This document shows positions 55,964-63,912 of a stretch of 64,000 nt of DNA, in pieces. The notes beneath the pieces are model-generated. The model saw only the letters and a program-made list of their open reading frames with translations. It was not told the DNA's origin and did no database searches. This DNA is from Asanoa sp. WMMD1127 (lineage in GTDB: Bacteria; Actinomycetota; Actinomycetes; Mycobacteriales; Micromonosporaceae), in the NCBI RefSeq assembly GCF_029626225.1, contig NZ_JARUBP010000001.1, positions 806,001 to 870,000 on the forward strand, in the 5' to 3' direction. Numbering within the stretch: the stretch's first letter is position 1; each line of letters opens with the position of its first letter. Made by a program: the position numbers and the translations under genes.

Positions 55964-55980
55964 CCCGCCGTTCCGGCGGG
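55964..55980 (+). terminator. Short hairpin after the S51/CysRS-tail gene
   Basis: CCCGCCG (55964-55970), triloop TTC, CGGCGGG (55974-55980), 14 bases after the stop. No T-run. A possible weak terminator at the edge of the minisatellite. Confidence 0.35.
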
Positions 55981-56008
55981 GCAGCCAGTGGTCAACGTCG
56001 GGCTTCCA

Positions 56009-56318
56009 CCAGCCAGCTTCCGGTCGCCACCCGCGGTTCAACGTCGCGCCGCAGCCAGCCACCCCCGGTCGCCACTCGCGGTTGAAGGCGGCCCTGCCGC
56101 CGGCCACCTTCCGGTCGGCACCCGCGGTTCAACCTCGCCCTGCCGCCGGCCGCCTCCGGATCGACAGCCAGGCCTCACGTCGCTCTGACGCCGGCCACCT
56201 TCCGGTCGGCACCCGCGGTTCAATCTCGCCCTGCCGCCGGCCGCCTTCGGATCGGCAGCCAGGGCTCAGCGTCGCTCTGACGCTGCCCGTCTTCGGGTCG
56301 GCGGCCCGGATCCCGGCG
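56009..56318. repeat. Minisatellite of imperfect 43-48 bp units
   Basis: Contiguous units begin at 56009, 56052, 56100, 56146, 56191, 56237 and 56283 (the last partial), each with a CCGGCCACCTTCCGG-like start. Units 56100-56145 and 56191-56236 differ at about one base, and units 56146-56190 and 56237-56282 are also near copies. A 91-bp dimer has therefore been duplicated in turn. A degenerate half unit may precede 56009. The array fills most of the 409 bases between two convergent genes; no gene is credible there. Confidence 0.88.
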
Positions 56319-56358
56319 GCGCGGTGGCCACGGTCGATCGGGCGCCCGCCGCCCCAGG

Positions 56359-56811
56359 TCAGGCGGCCGCGCCTGGGCCTGGCAGCAGGTCGACGTCGTG
56401 GGCGTGCATCGGTTCGCCGCAGTGGGTGCAGCGCAGGCCCGCTCGGCTGATCTCGCCGCAGGCGTGGTGCCGGTAGAGGACCGGTGGGCCGGCTTCGCCG
56501 GCCAGCCACGTGTCGCCCCACCGGGCCATCGCCATCAAGACCTCGACCAGGTCGGCGCCCTTGTCGGTCAGGACGTACTCGAAGCGTGGCCGGCGGTCGT
56601 AGGGCCGCCGCTCCAGCACCCCCCGCTCGACCAGATGGTTGAGCCGCTCGGTCAGCACCTTTCGGGAGATGCCGAGGTCCGCCTGGATCTGTTCGAAGCG
56701 CGTGATGCCGGCCCACACGTCGCGCAGGATCAGGGGCGACCAGGGCTCGCCGATCACGTCGAGGGTGCGGGCGATCGAGCACGCCATGTCGCCGAAGTTC
56801 GTGCGCTGCAT
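56359..56811 (-). CDS. HxlR family transcriptional regulator with C-terminal zinc-ribbon-like tail
   Basis: A 150-residue MarR-like winged helix of the HxlR/DUF24 type: D-M-A-C-S-I-A-R-T-L-D-V-I-G-E-P-W-S-P-L-I-L-R-D, recognition helix I-S-R-K-V-L-T-E-R-L-N-H-L, wing R-P-R-F-E-Y-V-L-T-D-K-G. The conserved Cys near 11 is the usual sensor position. An extension of about 40 residues has H-H-A-C and C-T-H-C (118, 128, 131), a possible metal site. Divergent from the RibD-like reductase across a perfect palindrome. Confidence 0.93.
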   Translation of the reverse strand: MQRTNFGDMACSIARTLDVIGEPWSPLILRDVWAGITRFEQIQADLGISRKVLTERLNHLVERGVLERRPYDRRPRFEYVLTDKGADLVEVLMAMARWGDTWLAGEAGPPVLYRHHACGEISRAGLRCTHCGEPMHAHDVDLLPGPGAAA

Positions 56812-56832
56812 GTCGCCAGTCTAGCCGACTGA

Positions 56833-56849
56833 AGTTCCCTTAGGGAACT
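56833..56849. promoter_or_regulatory. Palindromic operator between HxlR and the RibD-like gene
   Basis: AGTTCCC (56833-56839), TTA, GGGAACT (56843-56849): a perfect 7+7 palindrome 21 bases before both the plus-strand ATG and the regulator start at 56811. Symmetric site in a divergent spacer, as expected for an HxlR dimer. Confidence 0.75.
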
Positions 56850-56870
56850 CCAAGTGCTAACGTCGCAAGC

Positions 56871-57464
56871 ATGAGCAAGGTGATCAGCGGGCATGCGGTG
56901 TCGGTCGACGGCTACGTCACGGGGCGCGATCCCGGCGCCGGGCGGGGCCTGGGTGACGGCACGATGCTCTTCGACTGGTACTTCGACGGCGACACACCCA
57001 GCCACGTCTTCGACGGCTTCCGGCTGAGCGAGCCCAGCGCGCGGGTCTTCGACGCGCTCGCCGCGCGGGTCGGGGCGATCGTCGCCGGGCGCAACACCTA
57101 TGACGACTCCGGTTGGGCCACCGGCGGCGGTCCACACCCGACCGCCCCGCTGGTCGTCCTCAGCCACCGACCGGCGCCCGCGCGCCACCCCAACCAGACC
57201 TTCGCCACCGACATCGCGAGCGCGATCGCCGCTGCGCGCGAGGCCGCCGGAGGCAAGGACGTCGGGCTCATGGGCGGCGGCGTCGTGACCGAGGCGCTGC
57301 GGGCCGGGCTCGTCGACGAGGTGGTCCTCCATCAGGTGCCCATCCTGCTCGGCGGCGGCCGCCCCTTCTTCCAGTCGCTTCCCGCGCACGTGCGCCTCCG
57401 CCTGGTCGAGGCCGTGCCGGCGCCCGGTGTCACCCACCTCCACTACGCCGTCGAGCGAGACTGA
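56871..57464 (+). CDS. Dihydrofolate reductase/RibD C-terminal family protein
   Basis: A 197-residue reductase with the DHFR/RibD fold: S-V-D-G-Y-V-T-G at the start, A-I-V-A-G-R-N-T-Y-D near residues 69-78, the nucleotide-binding V-G-L-M-G-G-G-V-V-T-E near 137, and L-V-D-E-V-V-L-H-Q-V-P-I-L-L-G-G-G after it. NADPH-dependent reduction is likely; the substrate is unknown. ATG 56871, divergent from HxlR and 13 bases before the PPOX gene. Confidence 0.93.
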   Translation: MSKVISGHAVSVDGYVTGRDPGAGRGLGDGTMLFDWYFDGDTPSHVFDGFRLSEPSARVFDALAARVGAIVAGRNTYDDSGWATGGGPHPTAPLVVLSHRPAPARHPNQTFATDIASAIAAAREAAGGKDVGLMGGGVVTEALRAGLVDEVVLHQVPILLGGGRPFFQSLPAHVRLRLVEAVPAPGVTHLHYAVERD

Positions 57465-57477
57465 AGGAGACAAACAG

Positions 57478-57861
57478 ATGCTCGATCAGGACGTACGCCG
57501 CGTGCTCGACAGCACCGCGGTCGCCCACCTCGCCACCGTGCTGCCCGACGGCGCGCCGCACTCCGTTCCCGTCTGGGTCGGCACCGACGGCGACCACATC
57601 GTCGTCCTCACCGGCCCCGGCTCGCGCAAGGCCCGCAACCTGCGCCGCGACCCGCGCGTGGCGATCTCGCTGACCCCGACCGACAACCCGTTCGAGCCGG
57701 TCGTCATCCGCGGCCGCGTCGTCGAATGGGTCGAGGGCGACGAAGCCTGGGAGATCATCGACCGGTTGGCCATGAAATACATCGGCAGCCCGTACGAACG
57801 CGGTCCCGAACGGGTCGTCGCCCGCATCGCCGTCGAGCACCAGCGGGTCGGGATGAGCTGA
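57478..57861 (+). CDS. PPOX class F420-dependent oxidoreductase-like protein
   Basis: A 127-residue split beta-barrel protein of the PNPOx-like group: H-L-A-T-V-L-P-D-G-A-P-H-S-V-P-V-W, G-S-R-K-A-R-N-L-R-R-D-P-R-V-A-I, V-V-I-R-G-R-V-V and a late W-E-I-I-D-R. Such proteins use F420 or flavin. ATG 57478 with GAAGGAGA upstream, probably co-transcribed with the RibD-like gene. Confidence 0.9.
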   Translation: MLDQDVRRVLDSTAVAHLATVLPDGAPHSVPVWVGTDGDHIVVLTGPGSRKARNLRRDPRVAISLTPTDNPFEPVVIRGRVVEWVEGDEAWEIIDRLAMKYIGSPYERGPERVVARIAVEHQRVGMS

Positions 57862-57866
57862 GCCGG

Positions 57867-58478
57867 TCAGCCGACGCCGTTGTCCCGCAGGATCGCGTCG
57901 ATGCGGGCGCGGTGGGCGGCTTCCCACTCGTCCAGCGACTCCTCCGCCTCGGCGGCGAGCTTGGCGCGCGCGTCGTCGAGCACGGCGTCCCGGCGACCAC
58001 CAGGCACCACCACCACCCCCTCCTCGTCGGCCACGACGATGTCGCCGGACAGGACGCGCACCCCCGCGCAGTCGACGGGCTCGTCGAGCGGCGCCACCGC
58101 CTTCTTGACGCCGGGCTTGGGGATGACGCCGCGCGCGTACACCGGGAAGCCCATCTCCCGCACCTCGGCCAGGTCACGGATCAGCCCGTCGACCACGAAC
58201 CCGGCGATGCCCCGGCGCTGCGCCACCGCGCACACGTTGCCGCCGGCCACGGCGTAGTCGAGGTCGCCGGCCCGGACCACGACCACCGACCCGGCCGGCG
58301 CGCGGTGGATGGCGGCGTGCAGCATCAGGTTGTCGCCCGCGGGGCAGCGCACGGTGAAGGCCGGCCCGGCGATCCGCGGCACCGGAGTCCACAGTGGGCG
58401 GATTCCGAAATCCATCACCTGGGCCCGGTCGAGCAGGTCGGCGAGGGTCGTGGTCGGAATGGCGGCGAACTCGGTCAA
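57867..58478 (-). CDS. RraA-like protein (4-hydroxy-4-methyl-2-oxoglutarate aldolase family)
   Basis: A 203-residue protein of the RraA/HMG aldolase fold. Motifs are T-T-T-L-A-D-L-L-D-R at the start, G-P-A-F-T-V-R-C, A-V-A-G-G-N-V-C-A-V-A and the metal-binding V-V-D-G-L-I-R-D near 111, followed by G-D-I-V-V-A-D-E-E-G-V-V-V-V-P. The C-terminus has the usual long helix ending near residue 203. The TTG start at 58478 overlaps the MFS stop (TTGA). Could be an aldolase or a regulator-like protein. Confidence 0.88.
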   Translation of the reverse strand: MTEFAAIPTTTLADLLDRAQVMDFGIRPLWTPVPRIAGPAFTVRCPAGDNLMLHAAIHRAPAGSVVVVRAGDLDYAVAGGNVCAVAQRRGIAGFVVDGLIRDLAEVREMGFPVYARGVIPKPGVKKAVAPLDEPVDCAGVRVLSGDIVVADEEGVVVVPGGRRDAVLDDARAKLAAEAEESLDEWEAAHRARIDAILRDNGVG

Positions 58479-59689
58479 CTCTGCAACCCCCAGGAAGGCA
58501 CGCGCCGGCGCAGGGCCCAGCGGACGATGGGTGGATAGGCGACGGCGGCGCCCGCGAAGACAGCGGAGAGGCCGAGCCAACCCGGACCACCCCAGCCTAT
58601 GACCAGCGCGGTCAGCAGCGGCGGCGCCAGCATGTTGCCGATCTGGCGGCCCGTCTGCAGGGCACCCTGATATTGACCTTGCGCCCAGTCCGGCGCGAGG
58701 TCGAAGGCCACGGCGAAGGTCGCGCTCGACAGCCACAGCTCACCCAGCACGTGCACGGCCGCCGCGCCCAGGACGAGCACGCCGGCCACCCGGGCGCCGC
58801 GGCCGGCGGTCAATCCGAACAGGACACACGACGCCGCCACCACCAGGGCGCCGCGGCGACTCACCGGCACCGCCGCCACGGCGGTGTCCGTGCCGCGGGA
58901 CGCCCAGACCTGCAGCGTGACGCACCCGATCGTGTTGACCAGCAGGGCGGCCGACACCAGGGCCGCGGGCGCGTGGGTACGGCTGACCAGCCACAGCGGC
59001 AGCGCCAACGCCAGCAGGCCGTTGTAGAGCGCGGCGACCAGACCGTCCACCAGCGCGAAGGCCACGAACGGGCGGTCCCGCAGGGCGACCAGACGCGGCC
59101 CGGCGGCCGGGCGGGCGACCCGCGCCACCACGCCGACCCGGGTGAACACGGCGGCGGCGAGCAGATAGGTGACGGCGTTGCCCCACAGCACCGCGAGATA
59201 GCCCGCCCGGCTGTCGAGCAGCAGCGGCCCGGCGGCGACCGCGGTGCCGAGCGCGATGCCGGCGTTGTTGGTCGAGCGGACGAACGCACGCGTCCGCACC
59301 CGCTGCGCCGGCGGCACCGCCCCGGCGATCAGCGCGCCGGTCGCCGCCCGGACGGTCGCGTCGCCCACCGCCACCACGCAGGCCACCACGACGTACGACC
59401 AGAGGTGGTGCACGAGGGTGAGTCCCGCGAAGCAGCAGGCGAGCGTGACCAGCGCCGCGACCGCGACCCGCCGCGGCCCCCACCGGTCGGCAAGCGCGCC
59501 CATCGGGGTGGCCAGCGCGATCCCCGCCAGCGCGCCGGCGCTCAACCCGGCCGCCACCTGCCCGGCGGTCAGACCGACCGAGCGCGTGAGGAAGAGCGCC
59601 GCCGTGGCCAGGTAGGCGCCGTTGCCGAAGGTGTTGACGAACGTCGCGAACATCAGGACACGCGGCGCGCCCGACGGAGGAAGCAGCAC
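58475..59689 (-). CDS. MFS transporter
   Basis: A 404-residue protein with 12 predicted helices and a MFS loop A-D-R-W-G-P-R-R-V-A-V near residue 67-77. The N-terminus is short with R-V-L-M-F-A-T-F. The G-D-A-T-V-R-A-A-T-G-A-L-I-A-G-A helix before the middle and G-Q-Y-Q-G-A-L-Q-T-G-R near the end fit drug or metabolite exporters. GTG 59689. Coupled to the RraA-like gene. A palindrome lies in front of it. Confidence 0.9.
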   Translation of the reverse strand: MLLPPSGAPRVLMFATFVNTFGNGAYLATAALFLTRSVGLTAGQVAAGLSAGALAGIALATPMGALADRWGPRRVAVAALVTLACCFAGLTLVHHLWSYVVVACVVAVGDATVRAATGALIAGAVPPAQRVRTRAFVRSTNNAGIALGTAVAAGPLLLDSRAGYLAVLWGNAVTYLLAAAVFTRVGVVARVARPAAGPRLVALRDRPFVAFALVDGLVAALYNGLLALALPLWLVSRTHAPAALVSAALLVNTIGCVTLQVWASRGTDTAVAAVPVSRRGALVVAASCVLFGLTAGRGARVAGVLVLGAAAVHVLGELWLSSATFAVAFDLAPDWAQGQYQGALQTGRQIGNMLAPPLLTALVIGWGGPGWLGLSAVFAGAAVAYPPIVRWALRRRVPSWGLQS

Positions 59690-59704
59690 GCGACCGATTT
59701 AACA

Positions 59705-59716
59705 GTACGTACGTAC
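59705..59716. promoter_or_regulatory. Palindromic GTACGTACGTAC element upstream of the MFS gene
   Basis: A perfect 12-bp palindrome at 59705-59716, 15 bases upstream of the MFS start. It resembles operators of TetR-type regulators (CGTACG cores). No regulator gene is next to it. Confidence 0.55.
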
Positions 59717-59825
59717 GGTTTGCAATAGCGAGGTCCCCGGCACGACGCCGTACGGGCCGATCATGCAGGTGAGTCGGCCTCAGGTTAGATTGGGGCGCGC
59801 GCTTCATGATCAGTTGGAGGTCGGC

Positions 59826-60848
59826 ATGCGCTACCGCAGGCTCGGGTCCACGGGGACCGTCGTGTCGACGCTGTGCCTCGGCACGATGACGTTCGGCAAC
59901 GAGACCGACGAGGCCGGCTCCCACGCCCAGCTAGACCGGTTCGTCGAGGCCGGCGGGACGTTCCTGGACACCGCCGACGTCTACTCCCGCGGCGTCTCCG
60001 AGCAGATCATCGGTCGCTGGTTGCGCGACCGGTCCGGCGCGCGTGACCGCCTGGTGATCGCGACCAAGGGCCGTTTCCCGATGGGCGACGGCGCCAACGA
60101 CGCCGGCCTGTCGCGCGTGCACCTCTCGCGGGCCCTCGACGCCAGCCTGGCCCGGCTCGGCGTCGACACGATCGACCTCTACCAGGCACACGCCTGGGAC
60201 CCGCAGACCCCGATCGAGGAGACGCTGCGCTTCTTCGACGACGCCGTACGCGCGGGCAAGATCCGTTATGTCGGTGTCAGCAACTTCGTCGGGTGGCAGC
60301 TGCAGAAGGCGGTGCTGCTGGCCCGGTTCGGCGGGCTGGCGCCGATCGTCACCGTGCAGCCGCAATACAACCTGCTGGCCCGCGACATCGAGCACGAGGT
60401 CGTGCCGGTCTGCCTCAACGAGGGCGTCGGCATCCTGCCCTGGTCGCCGCTGGGCGGTGGCTGGCTGACCGGCAAGTACCGCCGCGACGAGACCCCCACC
60501 GGCGCCACCCGGCTGGGCGAGAACCCGAATCGGGGCGTCGAGGCGTACGCCGGTCGTAACGGCTCCGAGCAGACCTGGCAGGTGGTCGACGCGGTGCGCG
60601 AGATCGCCGAGGCCCGCGGCGCCTCGATGGCGGCCGTCGCGCTGGCCTGGCTCGCCGACGCGCCGGCGGTCACCTCGGTGATCCTCGGCGCCCGGACCAC
60701 CGCGCAGCTCGACGACAACCTGACGGCCGGCGACCTCGTCCTCGACCCGGCCGAGCGGGCCCGCCTCGACGAGGCGAGCGCGCCGCGGGTGGCGGACTAC
60801 CCCTACGGCCGCGCCGGCGTCGACCAGCAGGCCCGCCGCATTCCCTAA
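59826..60848 (+). CDS. Aldo/keto reductase
   Basis: A 340-residue AKR barrel: L-G-T-M-T-F-G, D-T-A-D-V-Y-S (catalytic Asp/Tyr), A-T-K-G (Lys), Q-A-H-A-W-D (His), V-S-N-F-V-G-W-Q, P-Q-Y-N-L-L-A-R, and the cofactor site W-S-P-L-G-G-G-W-L. The ATG at 59826 gives M-R-Y-R-R-L-G-S-T-G. Resembles the YakC/Gfo-like actinobacterial group; substrate unknown. Stop overlaps the convergent phosphatase stop. Confidence 0.93.
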   Translation: MRYRRLGSTGTVVSTLCLGTMTFGNETDEAGSHAQLDRFVEAGGTFLDTADVYSRGVSEQIIGRWLRDRSGARDRLVIATKGRFPMGDGANDAGLSRVHLSRALDASLARLGVDTIDLYQAHAWDPQTPIEETLRFFDDAVRAGKIRYVGVSNFVGWQLQKAVLLARFGGLAPIVTVQPQYNLLARDIEHEVVPVCLNEGVGILPWSPLGGGWLTGKYRRDETPTGATRLGENPNRGVEAYAGRNGSEQTWQVVDAVREIAEARGASMAAVALAWLADAPAVTSVILGARTTAQLDDNLTAGDLVLDPAERARLDEASAPRVADYPYGRAGVDQQARRIP

Positions 60849-62326
60849 CGGCAGGCGGGGAACGTCGTGCCGACGAGGTCGCAGTCGGTGCCGTTGACGC
60901 GGTCGCCGGTGCGGTCGAAGAAGCGGACGTTCCAGGTCGTGGTGAGGTCACGGAGCACCGCGTAGCCCCACTCGCGCCGGGTGACCAGCTGCGCGATCGG
61001 CAGGTTGTCGACCGGCTTGCCGATCAGTTGGGCGTCGACCCACGTCTGCGGGTCCAGCGTCGTCCCCGACGAGCCGACGGTCAGCTGCGGCGGACGCCGG
61101 GTCGCAGGCGCGCTGTCGACCGCCAGCATCTGGTAGAGGTGCACGTGCCCGGACAGCACGAAGGTGACCCGCCGGTCGAGCCGGCCCAGCGTGCTCGCGG
61201 CCAGCGCCGTGTCGAGGTTCTGGTCGATCCACTCTGGATTGTCGTTCGGCGTACGGCCGTTCACCGTCCACAGGGGGCTGTGGCTGAGCAGGAAGTTGTC
61301 GCCGTCGCGTACGAGACTGTTGTTGATCTCGTTGAACTGCGCGGTGTAGCGCCCGACCAGCCCGGCGTGGTCGCAGCTCGGCGGGTTCTCCTCGTCGGCC
61401 GCGCAGGACGTGTCCATCAGCAGCAGCCCGAGCGTGCCGGCGTTGATCCGGGCAGGCGGCGTGTAGTCCTCGGGGTTCGGAGCGTCGCAGGCGGTCGCGC
61501 TCGGCGTCGTCGCGAGGTAGCGGAACCACACCGCACCGGCCCGGCCGCAGTTCTCGTGGTTGCCCCGGACGAACACGAACGGCGTCTCGGCCAGCAGCTC
61601 TTCGGCCGGCTCGAAGAAGTCGGTGACCAGGCAGCCCCAGGTGTGGGCGTTGTTGCCCAGGCCCTGCGCGCCACACAGCGGCCGCGGCTGCCGGGACGGC
61701 GACGACCGGTAGAGGTAGTCGCCGACGTGGATCGCGAGGTCGGGCCGGACCGGCCGGCGGGCGGCGTTGCCCGACACCTGCCGGAACGGCCAGCCCGACG
61801 CCGTGCACCGCTGCATCGGCCCCGACTGCGGGATGCGGCAACCGCTGTCACCGAGCAGCGCGATGTTCTCGGGCCGCGGCTTGGTCGCGCCGGGCAGGCT
61901 CCAGTCGGGCAGCGGCACGGTCCCGTTGGCGGTCGGCCGGATCCGGATGCCCTGCGTGGTCTGCGGGTCGACCCGCGCGGCGGTGGCGCCGGCCTCCACC
62001 ATGCGACTGCAGACGGTGGCGGTGCTGGGGTACGCGCCCACGACGCTCGACCGCACCATGCTGCGCCGCACCGGCTGCCCGCCGACGGTGAACTCGAGGA
62101 ACGGGCAGTCGGTGCCGGGCGTGACGTACCGGATCTGCGCGCCACCGGGCACGAGCTGGGTCCACGCCCAGGCGGTCGGGTTGGGCAGGTTCGGCGGCCC
62201 GTACCCGTCCGCGACCACGTCCGGCCTGGCCGTCGCACCCGGCGCCGCCGTGAGAACCGCCGCGAATACGAGCGCCACCGCGACCGCGATCCGCCCTCCA
62301 AGCCTCAGATCCACGCCGCGGATCAT
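60845..62326 (-). CDS. Secreted metallophosphoesterase
   Basis: A 493-residue exported calcineurin-like phosphatase. It has a Sec signal peptide (R-G-V-D-L-R-L-G-G-R-I-A-V-A then a hydrophobic core, cut after A-T-A), a beta-rich N-terminal part, and metal motifs L-L-G-D-S-G-C, I-H-V-G-D-Y-L-Y, V-R-G-N-H-E-N, L-L-S-H-S-P-L and L-S-G-H-V-H-L-Y. Six cysteines suggest disulfides. The ATG at 62326 has a poor ribosome site; GTG 62314 is possible. Acts outside the cell on phosphate esters, likely for phosphorus supply. Confidence 0.92.
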   Translation of the reverse strand: MIRGVDLRLGGRIAVAVALVFAAVLTAAPGATARPDVVADGYGPPNLPNPTAWAWTQLVPGGAQIRYVTPGTDCPFLEFTVGGQPVRRSMVRSSVVGAYPSTATVCSRMVEAGATAARVDPQTTQGIRIRPTANGTVPLPDWSLPGATKPRPENIALLGDSGCRIPQSGPMQRCTASGWPFRQVSGNAARRPVRPDLAIHVGDYLYRSSPSRQPRPLCGAQGLGNNAHTWGCLVTDFFEPAEELLAETPFVFVRGNHENCGRAGAVWFRYLATTPSATACDAPNPEDYTPPARINAGTLGLLLMDTSCAADEENPPSCDHAGLVGRYTAQFNEINNSLVRDGDNFLLSHSPLWTVNGRTPNDNPEWIDQNLDTALAASTLGRLDRRVTFVLSGHVHLYQMLAVDSAPATRRPPQLTVGSSGTTLDPQTWVDAQLIGKPVDNLPIAQLVTRREWGYAVLRDLTTTWNVRFFDRTGDRVNGTDCDLVGTTFPACR

Positions 62327-62400
62327 TCCAGGATGGACACCGCCGATGAGGCAGCGACACCCGCTTTGTCCACATTCGCCGGGCCGGCGACACGCAGCCG

Positions 62401-63006
62401 TCAGGCCTCGACGACGGCGCCGTAGCAGGAGGCGACCAGGGCGGCCTGGGCCAGGTCGATGCGGACGCCTTTCAGCTCGACCTCGTCGAGGTGGATCTCG
62501 CGCAGGTCGGCGCCGCGCAGGTCGGCGTCCTTCAGGGCCGCGTGCCGCAGGGTGGCGCCGTTCAGGTCGGCGCCGCGCAGGTCGCAGCGGGTCAGGTCCG
62601 CGTCGGTGAATTCGGCGCCGCGCAGCTTCACGCCGGCCAGGGCCACGCCGCTGAGCTTCGCGCCGCGGGCGACGACGAACGACCAGTCGCCGCCCGTGAC
62701 CGTCAGGGGGCGCAGGTCGCAGTCGTCGAACGTCGTGCCGGTCAGCTTGCAGTCGTCGAGCCGCGCGTTGAAGAACGGCGACTTGCGGATCGTGCAGCGC
62801 AGCAGGGCGCACCGGGTCAGCACCGCGCTGCTGAGCTTGACCATCGACAGGTCGCACTCGATGAACTGGCAGCCGGTCAGCTCCGCCTCGGTGAGGTCGA
62901 CGTCGTCGAAGGCGCAGCCCTCGAAGGTGACCCGTTCCAGCTCGTCGAGGGCCCAGTCCTCGACCGCGAACCGCTCCCCGGCATATGTCGCACCCGCTTC
63001 GATCAC
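62401..63006 (-). CDS. Pentapeptide-repeat protein
   Basis: A 201-residue protein made largely of A(D/N)LXX-like repeats (for example C-D-L-S-M, A-D-L-T-R-C-D-L-R-G-A-D-L-N-G-A, D-A-D-L-R-G-A-D-L-R-E), which fold as a right-handed quadrilateral beta-helix. The first 20 residues and the last 25 are caps. No signal peptide. GTG 63006 overlaps the methyltransferase stop (GTGA). Some such proteins mimic DNA and protect gyrase (MfpA/Qnr); nothing here proves that role. Confidence 0.88.
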   Translation of the reverse strand: MIEAGATYAGERFAVEDWALDELERVTFEGCAFDDVDLTEAELTGCQFIECDLSMVKLSSAVLTRCALLRCTIRKSPFFNARLDDCKLTGTTFDDCDLRPLTVTGGDWSFVVARGAKLSGVALAGVKLRGAEFTDADLTRCDLRGADLNGATLRHAALKDADLRGADLREIHLDEVELKGVRIDLAQAALVASCYGAVVEA

Positions 63007-63803
63007 CCCGACAGCATGCCAACCGGTCCGCCGCCCCGCACACCCGGCAACGCGCGTGCGGTCGCGAGGTGCACCTCGATCGGGGCGGCCACGGCGCCGC
63101 TCGGGCTGACGAACCCGGCGAGCGCGGTCCGGCACTCGTCGACGATCGCGCGCCGCGTCCGGTGGTCGACGGCGTCCGCCAGCGGGAGCAGCTCGGCCGC
63201 CAGGAACGTGTCGAGGGAGTCCAGCCGGGTCGCGCTCGTCCACGACCGGAAGCGGTCGACGAGCAGCCCGGCCCGGGTGAACAGGCGGAAGAGGTGGGCC
63301 GGCTCGCCGACGCTGAAGTACCCGTTCAGCAGCTCGCTCGCCGCCGGGCCCGCATGCCGCCCCACCACCTCGGCCAGGGCCCGGTAACCGGCGCTGGCCG
63401 CGAGCCGCCCCGGCACCTGGACCACCACCCGGCCGGCCACCCGCCCCATCTCGCGCAGCGCCGCCACCGGGTCGCCGAAGAACATCAGGCCCGCCTGCGA
63501 CACGGCCACGTCGAACGTGCCCGCCGCGAACGGGAGCGCGCACGCGTCACCGAGCCGCCAGCTCAGGTCGGGGCGGAGTCGCCTGGCGACCGCGAGCATC
63601 GCGGGGTTCGCGTCCAGACCGACCACAGTGCAACCGCGGTCCGCGGCGGCGCGGGCCACCACCCCGGTGCCACAGGCCACGTCGAGCACCGACCGCCCGG
63701 GCGCCAGGCCCGCGACCGCCCGCTCGGCCCACTCGGCGAACAACGCCGGCACGAACGTCGACTCGTAGAACTCGGCCGCCTCGGCCGACAGCGCGTAGGT
63801 CAT
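63003..63803 (-). CDS. Class I SAM-dependent methyltransferase
   Basis: A 266-residue methyltransferase. SAM motif I V-L-D-V-A-C-G-T-G-V-V-A near residue 38-49, V-V-G-L-D-A-N-P-A-M-L for motif II, and W-R-L-G-D-A-C-A-L-P-F for the acidic loop, V-A-V-S-Q-A-G-L-M-F-F for motif IV-like. The ATG at 63803 gives a sensible N-terminus; a frame extension to 63857 would run into the divergent operator region. Translationally coupled to the pentapeptide protein. Substrate unknown. Confidence 0.9.
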   Translation of the reverse strand: MTYALSAEAAEFYESTFVPALFAEWAERAVAGLAPGRSVLDVACGTGVVARAAADRGCTVVGLDANPAMLAVARRLRPDLSWRLGDACALPFAAGTFDVAVSQAGLMFFGDPVAALREMGRVAGRVVVQVPGRLAASAGYRALAEVVGRHAGPAASELLNGYFSVGEPAHLFRLFTRAGLLVDRFRSWTSATRLDSLDTFLAAELLPLADAVDHRTRRAIVDECRTALAGFVSPSGAVAAPIEVHLATARALPGVRGGGPVGMLSG

Positions 63804-63832
63804 GGGCCCAGCACAGCGCTTCCGGCTCCGGC

Positions 63833-63852
63833 CCAGAAAGTGCGAATTCTGG
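63833..63852. promoter_or_regulatory. Dyad operator between the methyltransferase and HxlR genes
   Basis: CCAGAA (63833-63838) and TTCTGG (63847-63852) are exact inverted copies 8 bases apart, in a 109-base divergent spacer. A probable binding site of the HxlR protein encoded at the window end. Confidence 0.6.
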
Positions 63853-63912
63853 ACCACCGAGGTACGAAGAACGGACTTCCGCTCCCGCCGCCGCGCCCGG
63901 GATGGTGGGCAG

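Noticed and set aside
55847-56223. Minus-strand frames encoding repeated Trp/Arg peptides in the minisatellite
   Set aside because: The repeated peptides only reflect the DNA repeat; open frames occur in several phases and no start signal is convincing.
56009-56318. CRISPR array
   Set aside because: Units are contiguous and diverged, with no constant repeat/variable spacer pattern and no cas genes nearby.
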